From contig CAJWEZ010000010.1 of NCBI GenBank assembly GCA_913030605.1, positions 1-64,000 on the forward strand: a stretch of DNA of 64,000 nt, given 5' to 3'. The notes under the pieces were generated by a model that had not been told where the DNA came from, did no database searches, and was given only the letters and a program-made list of their open reading frames with translations. Shown here piece by piece: positions 26,563 to 35,239 of this stretch (its first letter is position 1; the number at the start of each line of letters is the position of its first letter). The position numbers and the translations under genes were made by a program. This DNA is from an uncultured Spirochaeta sp. GTDB lineage: Bacteria; Spirochaetota; Spirochaetia; DSM-27196; Alkalispirochaetaceae.

Positions 26563-27809
26563 TCCCCCTGCGCTGTCGCCTGAATCAGATCGCCGAGTAC
26601 CCGTGCGCCGAGTTCCACCGAGTCCCGGGTGACGCTTTCATTCTTCTGGTGCACCCGCTCGAGGACCCCCGAAAAGGGAATCGCGTCCGTCACCGGTGCA
26701 AACCCGTAGACGTGGCATCCCCGCGTCCCCAGAAAACGCCCATCGGTCTGCCCCAGGGCGAATACCGGGAGCAGCCGGGTGGCACCAAAGTGCGTCGCCG
26801 CCGCGCGTTCCAGGGCGCGGTACGCCTCGCCCGCGATATCGGAGATAAACGCGGGGCGAAAATCGGTGATCTCCCACCGCGCCGGCGAGTCGCGAAACAC
26901 CGCATCCAGGATGCCCTCGGCGGCGGCGCGGTCGCGTCCCGGCAGCAGGTGCAACTGAACCTCGAACGCTGCCCCCGCCGGGAGCACGTTGATCTGGGAG
27001 CCGACATCGTACTGCCGGAGGATGAACGCGTCGCGGCGGTTGTACTCCCGGAACGCCCGGAGAAAGGGATCCTCGATCCCGTCACCCAGGATCTCGTCGA
27101 AGCGCCGCGAGACCGCGTTCTCCTCCACCGGAAACGGGTGAGACGCCATGCGACGGAAGAGGTCGGTCAGCGTTGCCACCGTCCGGTTGTCGGACGGAAA
27201 GGACGCGGGACCGGCGCTCCCGTCGATGGTGATCCGGACGGTACAGCGCCCCTTCTCTCCGGCGGTGCACAGCTGAAGACGCTCGGTCCCGTGGGGAACG
27301 AAAAAACCGCCACCCTCGTTGATCACGATGCCGCCCCGGAACGCGTCGGCGTACCGTTCGGCGACGACCGCCATCCCGTGCGTACTGCCCTGCTCCTCGT
27401 CGGCGGTGGCCACAAAGTACACCGGCCGGTTGAGGTTCCAGGTGCGCGCCTGAAGAAAGGCGCCGAGTTCCATGGCGGTCAGGTACTTGGTGTCGATCGT
27501 GCCGCGGCCGTAGATCTCTCCGGCGTCCTCCACAGCGTCAAAGGGCGGATAGTCCCACTCCGCGGGATTCGCCGGTACCACGTCGAGGTGCGAGATGAGC
27601 ACGATCGGTTCGCGTCCCGTCTCCGGGCCGATCCGCGCGACGATGCTCTGTCTGGTCGGCTCCGGCTCCACGACCTCGTAGCTCACCCCGAACCGGTCAA
27701 ACAGGTCGCGCAGGTAGGATACGGCGATCACCTCGTTTCCCGGCGGATTGCTGGTGTCGAGGCGAACGAGATCGCGGAAGACCGCCACCACATCGATCGG
27801 TTCGCTCAC
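26559..27809 (-). CDS. M20 family metallopeptidase (ArgE/DapE/carboxypeptidase-like)
   Basis: This 416-residue di-zinc hydrolase carries the family motifs in order: metal His and catalytic Asp in ISHLDVVP, bridging Asp in GRGTIDTKY, general-base Glu pair in ATADEEQGST, Asp/Glu-type ligand region in INEGGGFF, and C-terminal His in ERVHQKNESV. Members release amino acids from dipeptides, N-acyl amino acids or longer peptides. It overlaps its neighbours by 4 bases on both sides, so it is tightly coupled with the creatinase-N protein upstream and the M24 peptidase downstream. A second M20 enzyme (28266-29588) in the operon suggests complementary specificities. Confidence 0.91.
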   Translation of the reverse strand: MSEPIDVVAVFRDLVRLDTSNPPGNEVIAVSYLRDLFDRFGVSYEVVEPEPTRQSIVARIGPETGREPIVLISHLDVVPANPAEWDYPPFDAVEDAGEIYGRGTIDTKYLTAMELGAFLQARTWNLNRPVYFVATADEEQGSTHGMAVVAERYADAFRGGIVINEGGGFFVPHGTERLQLCTAGEKGRCTVRITIDGSAGPASFPSDNRTVATLTDLFRRMASHPFPVEENAVSRRFDEILGDGIEDPFLRAFREYNRRDAFILRQYDVGSQINVLPAGAAFEVQLHLLPGRDRAAAEGILDAVFRDSPARWEITDFRPAFISDIAGEAYRALERAAATHFGATRLLPVFALGQTDGRFLGTRGCHVYGFAPVTDAIPFSGVLERVHQKNESVTRDSVELGARVLGDLIQATAQGE

Positions 27810-28273
27810 TGGAGCACCGCCCGCAGCATCTCCGCACTCGATACTTCCATCGCCCGCAGCTCGTCGGCGCCGACGATCTCCTGAAGCTGCTGATACAGGC
27901 CCCAGCGCAGGCCATCGTACTGCGGATCATCCTCGCAGATGTTGAGGGCCACCCGCTTCGGCTGCAGGCGTTCGAACACTCGGGCAAACTCCACGTCGAA
28001 GCCCTCTTCCATGGCGATGATCTCGCGAAAGAACGGGTACCCGTCGTAGGCCATCGCATCGGTTCGCCCGGTGAGCACCAGGTGCTCGCCGTTGGCCCGG
28101 AACAGGAACGCCGTCTGGGCAACCACGTGGGCATTTAGGATGCGCGCCACGATCGGATCGGAGTCCTCGCGGGAGACGATCAGGTACAGGTCGATCCCCC
28201 GCGCCTTCAGCTCGTCTTCGATTCTGCGAACGATCACCGCGCTTTCCGTTGTCTGATGCTGGGTATCACTCAT
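27806..28273 (-). CDS. Stand-alone creatinase N-terminal-domain-like protein
   Basis: This 155-residue protein resembles only the N-terminal domain of M24 creatinase/prolidase proteins. It has a leading helix, the LYLIVSREDSDPIVARI strand-turn, a LVLTGRTDAMAYDG hairpin and the RVALNICEDDPQYDGL strand before a helix. It then stops where the linker to the catalytic domain would begin. No metal ligands are present. GGAGG precedes the ATG at 28273 by 7 bases. It overlaps both flanking M20 genes (8 and 4 bases), so it is an intended operon member, not a fragment left by decay. It could be a partner or oligomerisation subunit for one of the operon's peptidases, or a ligand-binding protein. Confidence 0.72.
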   Translation of the reverse strand: MSDTQHQTTESAVIVRRIEDELKARGIDLYLIVSREDSDPIVARILNAHVVAQTAFLFRANGEHLVLTGRTDAMAYDGYPFFREIIAMEEGFDVEFARVFERLQPKRVALNICEDDPQYDGLRWGLYQQLQEIVGADELRAMEVSSAEMLRAVLQ

Positions 28274-29588
28274 TGTCGCGCCCCTCCACGTAGCGCTCGC
28301 ATACGTCACCGATCACCCTCCGACAGAACTCGAGTCCCGACAGGGAGATCCGTTCGTTGTCGCCGTGAATCCGTCCGATCACGTCTTCGAACGGCTGACT
28401 GCGATCCAGCGGGGCGAATCCGATCACCTCGCACCCCAGCGGACGAAGGTACTTCCCGTCGTTGGCGCCGGGGGTCAGAAACGGTACCGCCGCCGCGATC
28501 TCGCCGTCGTGGCGCCTGATCGCTGCCTCGGCGGCGGCGAACACCGGTGAGGACCCGGGACCGTCGTACCCTTCGGAAAAGGAGAGGATCTCGCGCTCCA
28601 CCTCCAGGTCCGCCAGCGCCCGGTCCACAGCGTCAAGAAACTCATCGCGAGTGATCCCCGGCAGCAGCCGGCAGTCGAAATCGACGGTCGCCTTGATCCC
28701 GTCCTGCAGGTCCGGGTGACGGGCTCCACCGCGGACGACGGTCGGGGTGATCATCGAATGGGTCATGGCGTGCACCAGACCCGAGAGAAACCGGTCGCCC
28801 CGCTCGTTCAGGTGAGCCACCACGGCGTCGGCACCGGCGGGTGTCGAGAGGTCGTGGCCGCCGCCGAGGATTCGCGAGACCAGTGTCTGAGCCGTGTTCG
28901 GCATGCGGTGCGGGAGTTCGGCCGACTGGACCGCTTCGGTCGCGTCCGCCAGAATCGCCTCGTGGGTCATGGTCGGGAAGTACGGGTTGGTCCCCGGTCG
29001 CTCCGCCACCGTCACCCGCAGGCGGCACACCGTCTTCTGGCCGGTCTCGATCAATGAGTACCAGCGCCCGCCGCTCCGGTACGCAAAGCCGCCGCCTTCG
29101 TTCAGCACGGCTCGCCCCCGCAGTTCGTCCCGCAGTGCCGGATCCTCCAGAAGTTTCGGCAGTCCGAATGAACTCCCCGCTTCCTCGTCGGCGGTGAAAA
29201 CCGCGGTAATCCCGCGGTTGAGGTTCGCCTCCCGGGGCTTCAGCGCGATCAGCGTCTGCATCGCCACCGCCACAAAGTACTTCATGTCGAGAGCGCCGCG
29301 GCCATACAGAAACCCGTCGACGATCTCGGCACCGAAGGGGTCGTGATCCCACCGCTTCGGATCCGCCTGTACCACGTCCAGGTGTCCGAGAAGGACGATC
29401 CGGTCCGGGAGTTCCGGCGCCAGACGAATCACGATGTTTGCCCGCCCTTCCCCCGTGGTAACCACCTGGTGGGCGAGATCGTGGGAGCGGCACAGCGCCG
29501 AAATGAAATCGACAACCGCCCGTTCGTTTCCCGGCGGGTTCTGACTGTCGATGCGAATGAGGTCCTGAAGAACGCGTTCGGTTGTCAT
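28266..29588 (-). CDS. M20 family metallopeptidase
   Basis: This 440-residue di-zinc hydrolase has motifs LLGHLDVVQ, GRGALDMKY, FTADEEAGSS, LNEGGGFA and a C-terminal RIHGDNERIS, and it shares the SQNPPGNE start with the second M20 enzyme of the operon. It probably cleaves imported peptides or acylated amino acids in the cytoplasm. I used the ATG at 29588, since the upstream extension is arginine-rich and unlike the family. There is no clear ribosome-binding site before it; instead a large stem-loop lies 12 bases upstream, which may influence translation. It is downstream of the peptide-binding protein gene. Confidence 0.9.
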   Translation of the reverse strand: MTTERVLQDLIRIDSQNPPGNERAVVDFISALCRSHDLAHQVVTTGEGRANIVIRLAPELPDRIVLLGHLDVVQADPKRWDHDPFGAEIVDGFLYGRGALDMKYFVAVAMQTLIALKPREANLNRGITAVFTADEEAGSSFGLPKLLEDPALRDELRGRAVLNEGGGFAYRSGGRWYSLIETGQKTVCRLRVTVAERPGTNPYFPTMTHEAILADATEAVQSAELPHRMPNTAQTLVSRILGGGHDLSTPAGADAVVAHLNERGDRFLSGLVHAMTHSMITPTVVRGGARHPDLQDGIKATVDFDCRLLPGITRDEFLDAVDRALADLEVEREILSFSEGYDGPGSSPVFAAAEAAIRRHDGEIAAAVPFLTPGANDGKYLRPLGCEVIGFAPLDRSQPFEDVIGRIHGDNERISLSGLEFCRRVIGDVCERYVEGRDNE

Positions 29589-29599
29589 AGTGTGATCAG

Positions 29600-29655
29600 A
29601 CAACGGACCGGTACGGCGCGACGACACGCGCCGCACCGCAACCGGATCCCGTTGT
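29600..29655 (-). other. Large stem-loop between the peptide-binding-protein gene and the M20 gene
   Basis: Outer arms ACAACGG/CCGTTGT (29600-29606 and 29649-29655) enclose a CCGG/CCGG pairing (29608-29611 and 29642-29645) and an inner perfect stem CGGCGCG/CGCGCCG (29614-29620 and 29627-29633) with a 6-base loop. There is no T run, so it is more likely an mRNA stabiliser or attenuator after the binding-protein cistron than a full terminator. Confidence 0.6.
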
Positions 29656-29658
29656 GCC

Positions 29659-31356
29659 TCAGTCCAGCGTCCAGAGATGCGCGTTCAGGGTGTACCCGCG
29701 CGTGTCCGGCGAGAATCCCCCGATGTTTGCACCGGTCACCACAACCTCGTTGGTACCGGCGTAGACAAACCACGGCAGGTCCTCCGACAGCTGCTCCGAT
29801 ATGCGATAGAGAATCTGCTGCCGCGCGTCGGGATCGACGGTGACCGCCTGTTCGGCAAACCACCGCTGCACGTCCGCGTTCTCGTAGTGGTAAAAGTTCC
29901 AGAAATCGTCGTCCACGAAATACTGGGCGTACTCGTCGGGGTCCGACTCCTGGGCAAATCCCAGCAGGTAGGCCTCAAACGGCGAGTCCGTGGCGGCCTC
30001 CTCGGCGTTGAAAGCGGCACCGTCGCTCTCGAGGTCACCCTCGGCGTCGCTCTTGCGCAGGAGCACGTTGATCAACGCACCGAAGTCCAGCAACCGCAGC
30101 TGAAGATCCACACCCACTTCGCGCCACTGCTCGTTGAGAATGGCGGCGGCGGCACCGTCGGCCTCGGAATACAGGAGTTCGATGGAAAGCGGTTCACCAT
30201 CCTTCTCGTAGAAACCGGAGGCGTTGTTGAACGTGTAGCCCTCAGACTCGATCATGCTCCGGGCACGGTCGGGATCGTAGTCGTAGGAGTTGTCATTGGG
30301 GCTGTCGGCGATCGATCCCTTGGGGAACACCGAGTCGTGGGGATACCCGCTGACCCCGAACGCCGCTTCCACCAGTGCATCCTTGTTGGTGGCATACGCC
30401 AGCGCCTGACGGATCGTCCGGCTGTACACCGGCAGCTCACCCCGCGTGTCCTCCGCGCGGCCGGGACCCACGCGATAGCCCACGTAGTCCACGCTCAGCA
30501 TCGGATAGCTGTAGATGTTGAACGCCGAATCGCCGTCGAACGTCTCGTAGCCATCCCGATCAACCTCGAGAATGTCGATCGCGCCGGTCTGCAGCTGACT
30601 GGTCAGCGCCACCTGATCGCCGAACTTGACGATCACGCCGTCGACCTTCGGTGCACCGAGGAAGTAGTCGGGGTTGGCGTTCAGGGTGATCGAGTCACCA
30701 ACGGCCCACTCCTCGAAGACAAAGGGACCGGTTCCCACGGGGTGAGAGTTGAACGGCGCCTCCTCCAGGTTGGTCAGATCGATATCGGCGATCTCGTGAG
30801 CCGGCAGAATCGGAAAGTAGAGTCCCGGGAGGAACGTGGCCGACGGCTCGGAGACCTGAATGGTCACCGTGTACTTGTCATCGCTCAGCGAAATACCGGA
30901 GATGCCCTGACTCGGGTCCTCGCGGTAGGCGTCGATGCCGACGATATCGCTGACCCGGTTCATACCGCCGTTGTAGTCCGGATGCCCCAGCATCTCGAAG
31001 GTCGCGACAACGTCATCGCCGTCGAACACCTCGCCGTCATGCCACGTCACCCCGTGTCGAAGGTTGAACGTATAGGTCAGTCCGTCGTCGGAAACGTCGT
31101 AGGACTCGACCAGATGTCCCACGATGTTTCCATCCTCGTCGGGCATCACGAAGTTGTCGAAGATAAGGTTGGTAACGATCGAGTCCTGGCGACTCGGGAA
31201 GAACAGGGGATTCAGCGTACGGGGGGCACTGTTGCTCCCGACGATGATCGTCCCGCCGCCCTGGGCTGACTCCTGTGATCCTCCGGCAAACACACCGGCG
31301 ACACCCACAAGAACGATGAGTGAAGCTGCAAGCAGCACCCTTGAAAACCGTGTCAT
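29659..31356 (-). CDS. Peptide ABC transporter substrate-binding protein (SBP family 5)
   Basis: This 565-residue exported protein has a signal peptide (VLLAASLIVLVGVAGVFA) followed by GGSQES, the spirochaetal form without a lipobox cysteine. SBP_bac_5 features are present: TLNPLFFPSRQD near the N-terminus, YTFNLRHGVTWHDGEVF, and the late TNKDALVEAAF segment. It should deliver oligopeptides to oppBCDF encoded further down the same operon. The ATG overlaps the aminotransferase stop by 4 bases (ATGA). A strong stem-loop follows the gene, which would favour higher binding-protein levels than those of the permease cistrons. Confidence 0.91.
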   Translation of the reverse strand: MTRFSRVLLAASLIVLVGVAGVFAGGSQESAQGGGTIIVGSNSAPRTLNPLFFPSRQDSIVTNLIFDNFVMPDEDGNIVGHLVESYDVSDDGLTYTFNLRHGVTWHDGEVFDGDDVVATFEMLGHPDYNGGMNRVSDIVGIDAYREDPSQGISGISLSDDKYTVTIQVSEPSATFLPGLYFPILPAHEIADIDLTNLEEAPFNSHPVGTGPFVFEEWAVGDSITLNANPDYFLGAPKVDGVIVKFGDQVALTSQLQTGAIDILEVDRDGYETFDGDSAFNIYSYPMLSVDYVGYRVGPGRAEDTRGELPVYSRTIRQALAYATNKDALVEAAFGVSGYPHDSVFPKGSIADSPNDNSYDYDPDRARSMIESEGYTFNNASGFYEKDGEPLSIELLYSEADGAAAAILNEQWREVGVDLQLRLLDFGALINVLLRKSDAEGDLESDGAAFNAEEAATDSPFEAYLLGFAQESDPDEYAQYFVDDDFWNFYHYENADVQRWFAEQAVTVDPDARQQILYRISEQLSEDLPWFVYAGTNEVVVTGANIGGFSPDTRGYTLNAHLWTLD

Positions 31357-32567
31357 ACACGCTCCTTTTGGTGAGAAATCCAGTTCTCGATCCTGTCGAG
31401 ACCCTCACGCAGTATTTCACGGGAGGTGGCGAAACAGAGCCGCACACTTCCCTCGCCTCCGGGCCCGAAGAACGCCGTGGTACCGGGTACCACCGCCACT
31501 CGAGCCTCCGTTACCAGCCGAGTCGCGACCTCCTCGGCGGTCATCCCCAGATCGGCGATTCCGGGGAACAGTACGTAGGTGCCTTCCGGCGAACCACAGT
31601 GTACGCCGGGCAGCGCAGTCAGTCGTCGGTGGGCGTAATCCCGCTGGGACCGCAGGTGCCGCACAAAGCCGGAAACCCAGTCCCACCCGTCACGCAGCGC
31701 CGCGGCTGCCGCCACCTGAACCAGGGGAGCCAGTCCCCCGGCGGTGGCGGGCATGTGCGCGGCGTGAAAGAACCGCTCGTACGTTTCGTCGTCCGGGAGG
31801 AGCACGAAACCGGCGCGCAGCCCCGCCATGGCAAACGTTTTTGAAAACCCGTAGACCGTGACCGTTCTGGCGGTCAGCTCCGCGGGGAGCGAGTGCAGAC
31901 TGGTGAAGGCGATTCCGCCGTCGCCGTAGACGATATCCGACCAGATCTCATCGTTCATAATCCACAGGTTGTGCCGGGCGGCGATCTCCGCGATCGCCTG
32001 CACCTCACCCCGGCGGAGCACGCGGCCCGTGGGATTGTGGGGATTGCAGACCGCGATCATCCGCGTACGGGGGGTCACCAGGGACTCCAGTTCGCCGGGG
32101 TCAAAGGCGCCGGAGCGCGGATCGACCGGACAGAAAACGGGCGTCGCGCCGGCAGCTTCCACCGATCGCTTGAACAGGAAGTCTACGGGATCGAAGATGA
32201 TCGCCTCGTCTCCGGGGGAGAGGATCACCTCGGCCATGAGGAACATCGCCCGCGCGGCACTGTCGATCGGAAGCACTCGCCCCGCCGGCACCGCGATTCC
32301 CTTCCGCGTCCGTACGGTCTCCGAGACCGTCTCACGGAACTCCGGGAGTCCTCCCGGCGGGCCGTACGAAAAGTAGCCGCCCTCGACGTATTCCACGATC
32401 GCGTCGCGTACGGCCGGCGGCGCCGGGAAATCGGGATCCGCCGCCGTGAGGGGGATCACGTCCGACGGCTGTTCCGCCCAGCGATGGTTGTACGCCCGCT
32501 GCCGGAGAATCGTGATATTGACCGCTTCGTCTGCGAAGCGATGGTCAGAAACAGCCGAGAGCGACAC
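31353..32567 (-). CDS. MalY/PatB-type PLP-dependent aminotransferase or C-S lyase
   Basis: This 404-residue fold-type I PLP enzyme has the Schiff-base Lys in VYGFSKTFAMAGLR, VCNPHNPTGRVL and the NDEIWSDIVY motif that is characteristic of MalY/PatB (cystathionine beta-lyase-like) proteins. It could be a beta C-S lyase or an aminotransferase. The products of such lyases are enamine/imine intermediates, which fits the ridA gene 9 bases upstream. The start is a GTG at 32567 with only a weak ribosome-binding site. It is coupled to the peptide-binding-protein gene downstream. Confidence 0.88.
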   Translation of the reverse strand: MSLSAVSDHRFADEAVNITILRQRAYNHRWAEQPSDVIPLTAADPDFPAPPAVRDAIVEYVEGGYFSYGPPGGLPEFRETVSETVRTRKGIAVPAGRVLPIDSAARAMFLMAEVILSPGDEAIIFDPVDFLFKRSVEAAGATPVFCPVDPRSGAFDPGELESLVTPRTRMIAVCNPHNPTGRVLRRGEVQAIAEIAARHNLWIMNDEIWSDIVYGDGGIAFTSLHSLPAELTARTVTVYGFSKTFAMAGLRAGFVLLPDDETYERFFHAAHMPATAGGLAPLVQVAAAAALRDGWDWVSGFVRHLRSQRDYAHRRLTALPGVHCGSPEGTYVLFPGIADLGMTAEEVATRLVTEARVAVVPGTTAFFGPGGEGSVRLCFATSREILREGLDRIENWISHQKERV

Positions 32568-32576
32568 GCGCCGGAC

Positions 32577-32963
32577 TCACCCGTTGTCGACGGTTGCCAC
32601 CGCCTCGATCTCAACCATCGCCTGTTTGGGAAGCGCCGCAACCTCGAACGCCGCCCGCGCCGGAACGGACTCACCAAACACCGCTGCGTACGCCTCGTTC
32701 ATGGCACCGAAGTCTGAAATATTCTGCAGATATACAGTCACCTTCACCACGTTGGCGATCGATGACCCACCAGCCCTCAGGATTGCCTCAAGGTTTTTCA
32801 GACACTGCGTCGTCTGCTCGGCGATGCCGCCGGGGACAAATTCACCTGTGCCGGGATCGAGGGGCAGCTGTCCGGATACAAACAACAGGTCTCCCGTGCG
32901 TACAGCCTGCGAATAGGGGCCGATCGCTGCCGGTGCTGCGTCGGTGTGGACGATCTCTTTCAT
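32577..32963 (-). CDS. ridA: RidA family reactive intermediate (enamine/imine) deaminase
   Basis: This 128-residue trimer-forming protein has all RidA landmarks: GPYSQAV near the start, FVSGQLPLDP, and the catalytic Arg in the PARAAFEVAALPK segment followed by Glu in VEIEAVA. RidA hydrolyses 2-aminoacrylate and related enamines made by PLP enzymes, protecting other PLP enzymes from damage. The ATG at 32963 has GGGAG five bases upstream; the longer frame is rejected. It is the first gene of the peptide-catabolic operon, which begins with an operator-overlapped promoter, and it directly precedes the PLP lyase/aminotransferase whose products it would detoxify. Confidence 0.93.
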   Translation of the reverse strand: MKEIVHTDAAPAAIGPYSQAVRTGDLLFVSGQLPLDPGTGEFVPGGIAEQTTQCLKNLEAILRAGGSSIANVVKVTVYLQNISDFGAMNEAYAAVFGESVPARAAFEVAALPKQAMVEIEAVATVDNG

Positions 32964-32982
32964 AGCGACTCCCGTCATAAAT

Positions 32983-33020
32983 TTGTCATCATGATAAATA
33001 TTTATTAGTCGCTCCGTCAA
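32983..33020 (-). promoter_or_regulatory. Promoter and overlapping palindromic operator of the ridA-opp operon
   Basis: On the minus strand a TTGACG -35 (33015-33020, overlapping the stop of the regulator gene) is followed after 18 bases by TATCAT (32991-32996). The palindrome TTGTCA-TCA-TGATAA (plus strand, 32983-32997) covers the -10, which is the geometry of a repressor site. It extends to a 19-bp near-palindrome (ATTTGTCAT-C-ATGATAAAT). The same core occurs at 18869-18883. Confidence 0.65.
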
Positions 33021-33673
33021 TCGTCCCTGATCGTTCGAAGGTATCGATAGAGGGTGGGCTCCGAAATACGCAGTACACGGGAGACGCTGGCGATCGCCCC
33101 CTTGAGCAGAAAGATCCCCCGCCGTTCCAGAACCCGCACCACCTCGATACGCTCATCCTGAGTGAGCGCCTCCGGGGTAACCTCCATCTCCCGCATGACT
33201 TCCATGACCGTCTCTACGGGGATGTCGTTCACCGTCTGGCTGAGTTTCTCGTTGATCGGTGCCGAGGCACGCTCGATGTGCCGCGATGCCACCAGGTCGT
33301 CGGTGGCCTTTTTCAGCGCCTGCAGGTGCGTGAGATCGGTATTGGTACACAACAGGCCGACCAGCTCGTCGCCTTCCTTGATAAAGAAGGTGCCTGAGCT
33401 CAGAAAGCGCCCGGTGGCCGAGGCACTCGTGTAGGCCGGGGTGAACTCCTGGTGCCGGTAGCTCTGTTCCTGCAGAATCCGCAGCACGAGGTCGGTGGAG
33501 GACCCGCCGACGGTGCGCCCACTGATGTGCGCGTTCTCGATCGCAATGATCGACTGATCGAGATTGCTGACATCGTGGAGCACGATCTCCGTGTCCGGCA
33601 ATTGCTGGGCAAAGAACTTCATGAGCGGAATGTAGGATTCAAGAATCTCGCGTCGTTTCTCGGGGCTAAGCAT
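33017..33673 (-). CDS. YheO/DauR-type PAS-HTH transcriptional regulator
   Basis: This 218-residue cytoplasmic regulator has an N-terminal YheO-like PAS domain (about 5-125: TEIVLHDVSNLDQSIIAIEN, GTFFIKEGDELVGLLCTNTD). A C-terminal helix-turn-helix (about 165-215: LKGAIASVSRVLRISEPTLY) ends in RYLRTIRD. DauR of Pseudomonas aeruginosa, a D-arginine-utilisation repressor, belongs to this family. GAGGTGG precedes the ATG at 33673. It lies immediately upstream of the ridA operon with the palindromic operator between them, and the same operator precedes the facing aminotransferase operon, so it is the prime candidate to control both. Confidence 0.87.
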   Translation of the reverse strand: MLSPEKRREILESYIPLMKFFAQQLPDTEIVLHDVSNLDQSIIAIENAHISGRTVGGSSTDLVLRILQEQSYRHQEFTPAYTSASATGRFLSSGTFFIKEGDELVGLLCTNTDLTHLQALKKATDDLVASRHIERASAPINEKLSQTVNDIPVETVMEVMREMEVTPEALTQDERIEVVRVLERRGIFLLKGAIASVSRVLRISEPTLYRYLRTIRDD

Positions 33674-33768
33674 AGACCACCTCAGCATACAGCAGGTTCA
33701 CCGCACATCGCCACTGGATGGACGGCCTCTTGCCGAGGCGCGGGAGACATGCCATCTTCACGGAACCT

Positions 33769-35229
33769 ATGGAAGCGTACCCGACTACCCGACTGGGAGA
33801 CACCCTCGAGATCACCCGAATCGTGAACGGCCTCTGGCAGGTATCCGGCGGCCACGGATCGATCGACGCCCAGGCCGCCGTTCAACACATGCATTCACTC
33901 CGCGAACGGGGGCTCACAACCTTTGACATGGCCGACCACTACGGCCCCGCCGAGGAACTCACCGGCACCCTTGTGTCTGAACTGGGGGATGAGTCCCGGG
34001 TGCAGGCGTTCACCAAATGGTGTCCCGAACCGGGAGAGATGACCGAACAGGTGGTGCGGCAGGCGATCGACCGCTCCCGGACCCGGCTGAAGAGCGCGAC
34101 GATCGACCTTTTGCAGCTTCACTGGTGGGACTACCTCGATCCGCGCTACATCGATGCGATGGCCCATCTGGACACCCTCCGAAAGGAGGGGCTCATCGCC
34201 AACCTCGGGCTCACGAACTTCAACACGACCCACCTCCGCGTCCTGGCGAGCCAGGGGACCCCGATCGTGTCCAACCAGGTCCACTATTCGCTCCTGGACA
34301 CGCGCGCCGCCGGCGCCATGACCGATGCCTGCCGCGAATACGGCGTCAAGCTGTTGTGCTACGGCACCGTTGCCGGCGGGTTTTTTAGCGAACGCTGGCT
34401 GGGGGTCGACGAACCGTCCGACGATGATCTGGCGGACAACTGGAGTCGCATGAAGTACATGCGCTTTATCCGCGCCGCCGGGGGATGGGCGGTGTTCCAG
34501 GACCTGCTGGCGGCGCTGGACACGGTTGCCAGGCGCCACGGCGTGAGTATCGCCAACGTTGCCGTCAGGTGGGTCCTGGAACAGCCGATGGTCGCGGCGG
34601 TTCTCGTGGGGACGCGCCTTGGCCTGAGCGACCACTCCGACGACAACGCCCGGATCCTGGCGTTTCCGTTCGATGCGGCGGACCTCGCCACGATCGAGAG
34701 CGCCCGGAGCGCGCTGCGTCCGATCCCCGGCGACTGTGGCGACGAGTACCGACGGGCCCCGTTCCTCACCGCTGCCGGCGATCTTTCGGATCACCAGACC
34801 CGTCAGTGGCGACCGCAGCGCTGCGAGCGCTATCCTGCGGAGCTGCCACAACGTGTGCACTCCCGCTCCGGCACCACGTGGGAATCGATCGCCTCATTTG
34901 CGCGGGCCGTTCGCCGCGGCAACACGATCACCGTGAGCGGCACCACGGCAACCTACGGCACCCGAATGATCGGCGGCGCCGATGCCGCCACGCAGGCGGA
35001 GTTCTGTCTCGACAAGATCGAGGCGGCGATACAGGAGCTGGGCGGAACGCTCGAAGACGTGGTCCGTACGCGAATATTCGTACCGAACGTGGAACGGGAC
35101 TGGGAGGCCATTGCGCGCGTCCACGGAGAACGGTTCGCGGGCATTGACCCCGCCAACACACTGGTGGGCGCCCCCCTGGTGGGAGACGGGTATCTGGTGG
35201 AGATCGAGGCCGACGCGCTGATCGTGTAG
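33769..35229 (+). CDS. Aldo/keto reductase fused to a C-terminal RidA-like domain
   Basis: This 486-residue protein has two parts. Residues of about 5-330 form an aldo/keto reductase barrel with the catalytic tetrad visible: Asp and Tyr in FDMADHYGPAEE, Lys in AFTKWCPEP and His in LLQLHWWDY. Residues of about 363-486 form a YjgF/RidA fold (ITVSGTTATYG, DKIEAAIQELGGTLEDVV, LVEIEADALIV). The segment where RidA has its catalytic arginine reads DPANTLVGAPL, so the arginine is absent and the domain is probably not a standard imine deaminase. The ATG at 33769 has GGAAC upstream; an ATG at 33718 is a weaker alternative. It is divergent from the YheO-type regulator (95 bases between starts) and probably under its control. 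Confidence 0.85.
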   Translation: MEAYPTTRLGDTLEITRIVNGLWQVSGGHGSIDAQAAVQHMHSLRERGLTTFDMADHYGPAEELTGTLVSELGDESRVQAFTKWCPEPGEMTEQVVRQAIDRSRTRLKSATIDLLQLHWWDYLDPRYIDAMAHLDTLRKEGLIANLGLTNFNTTHLRVLASQGTPIVSNQVHYSLLDTRAAGAMTDACREYGVKLLCYGTVAGGFFSERWLGVDEPSDDDLADNWSRMKYMRFIRAAGGWAVFQDLLAALDTVARRHGVSIANVAVRWVLEQPMVAAVLVGTRLGLSDHSDDNARILAFPFDAADLATIESARSALRPIPGDCGDEYRRAPFLTAAGDLSDHQTRQWRPQRCERYPAELPQRVHSRSGTTWESIASFARAVRRGNTITVSGTTATYGTRMIGGADAATQAEFCLDKIEAAIQELGGTLEDVVRTRIFVPNVERDWEAIARVHGERFAGIDPANTLVGAPLVGDGYLVEIEADALIV

Positions 35230-35239
35230 ACGGCGCCGG

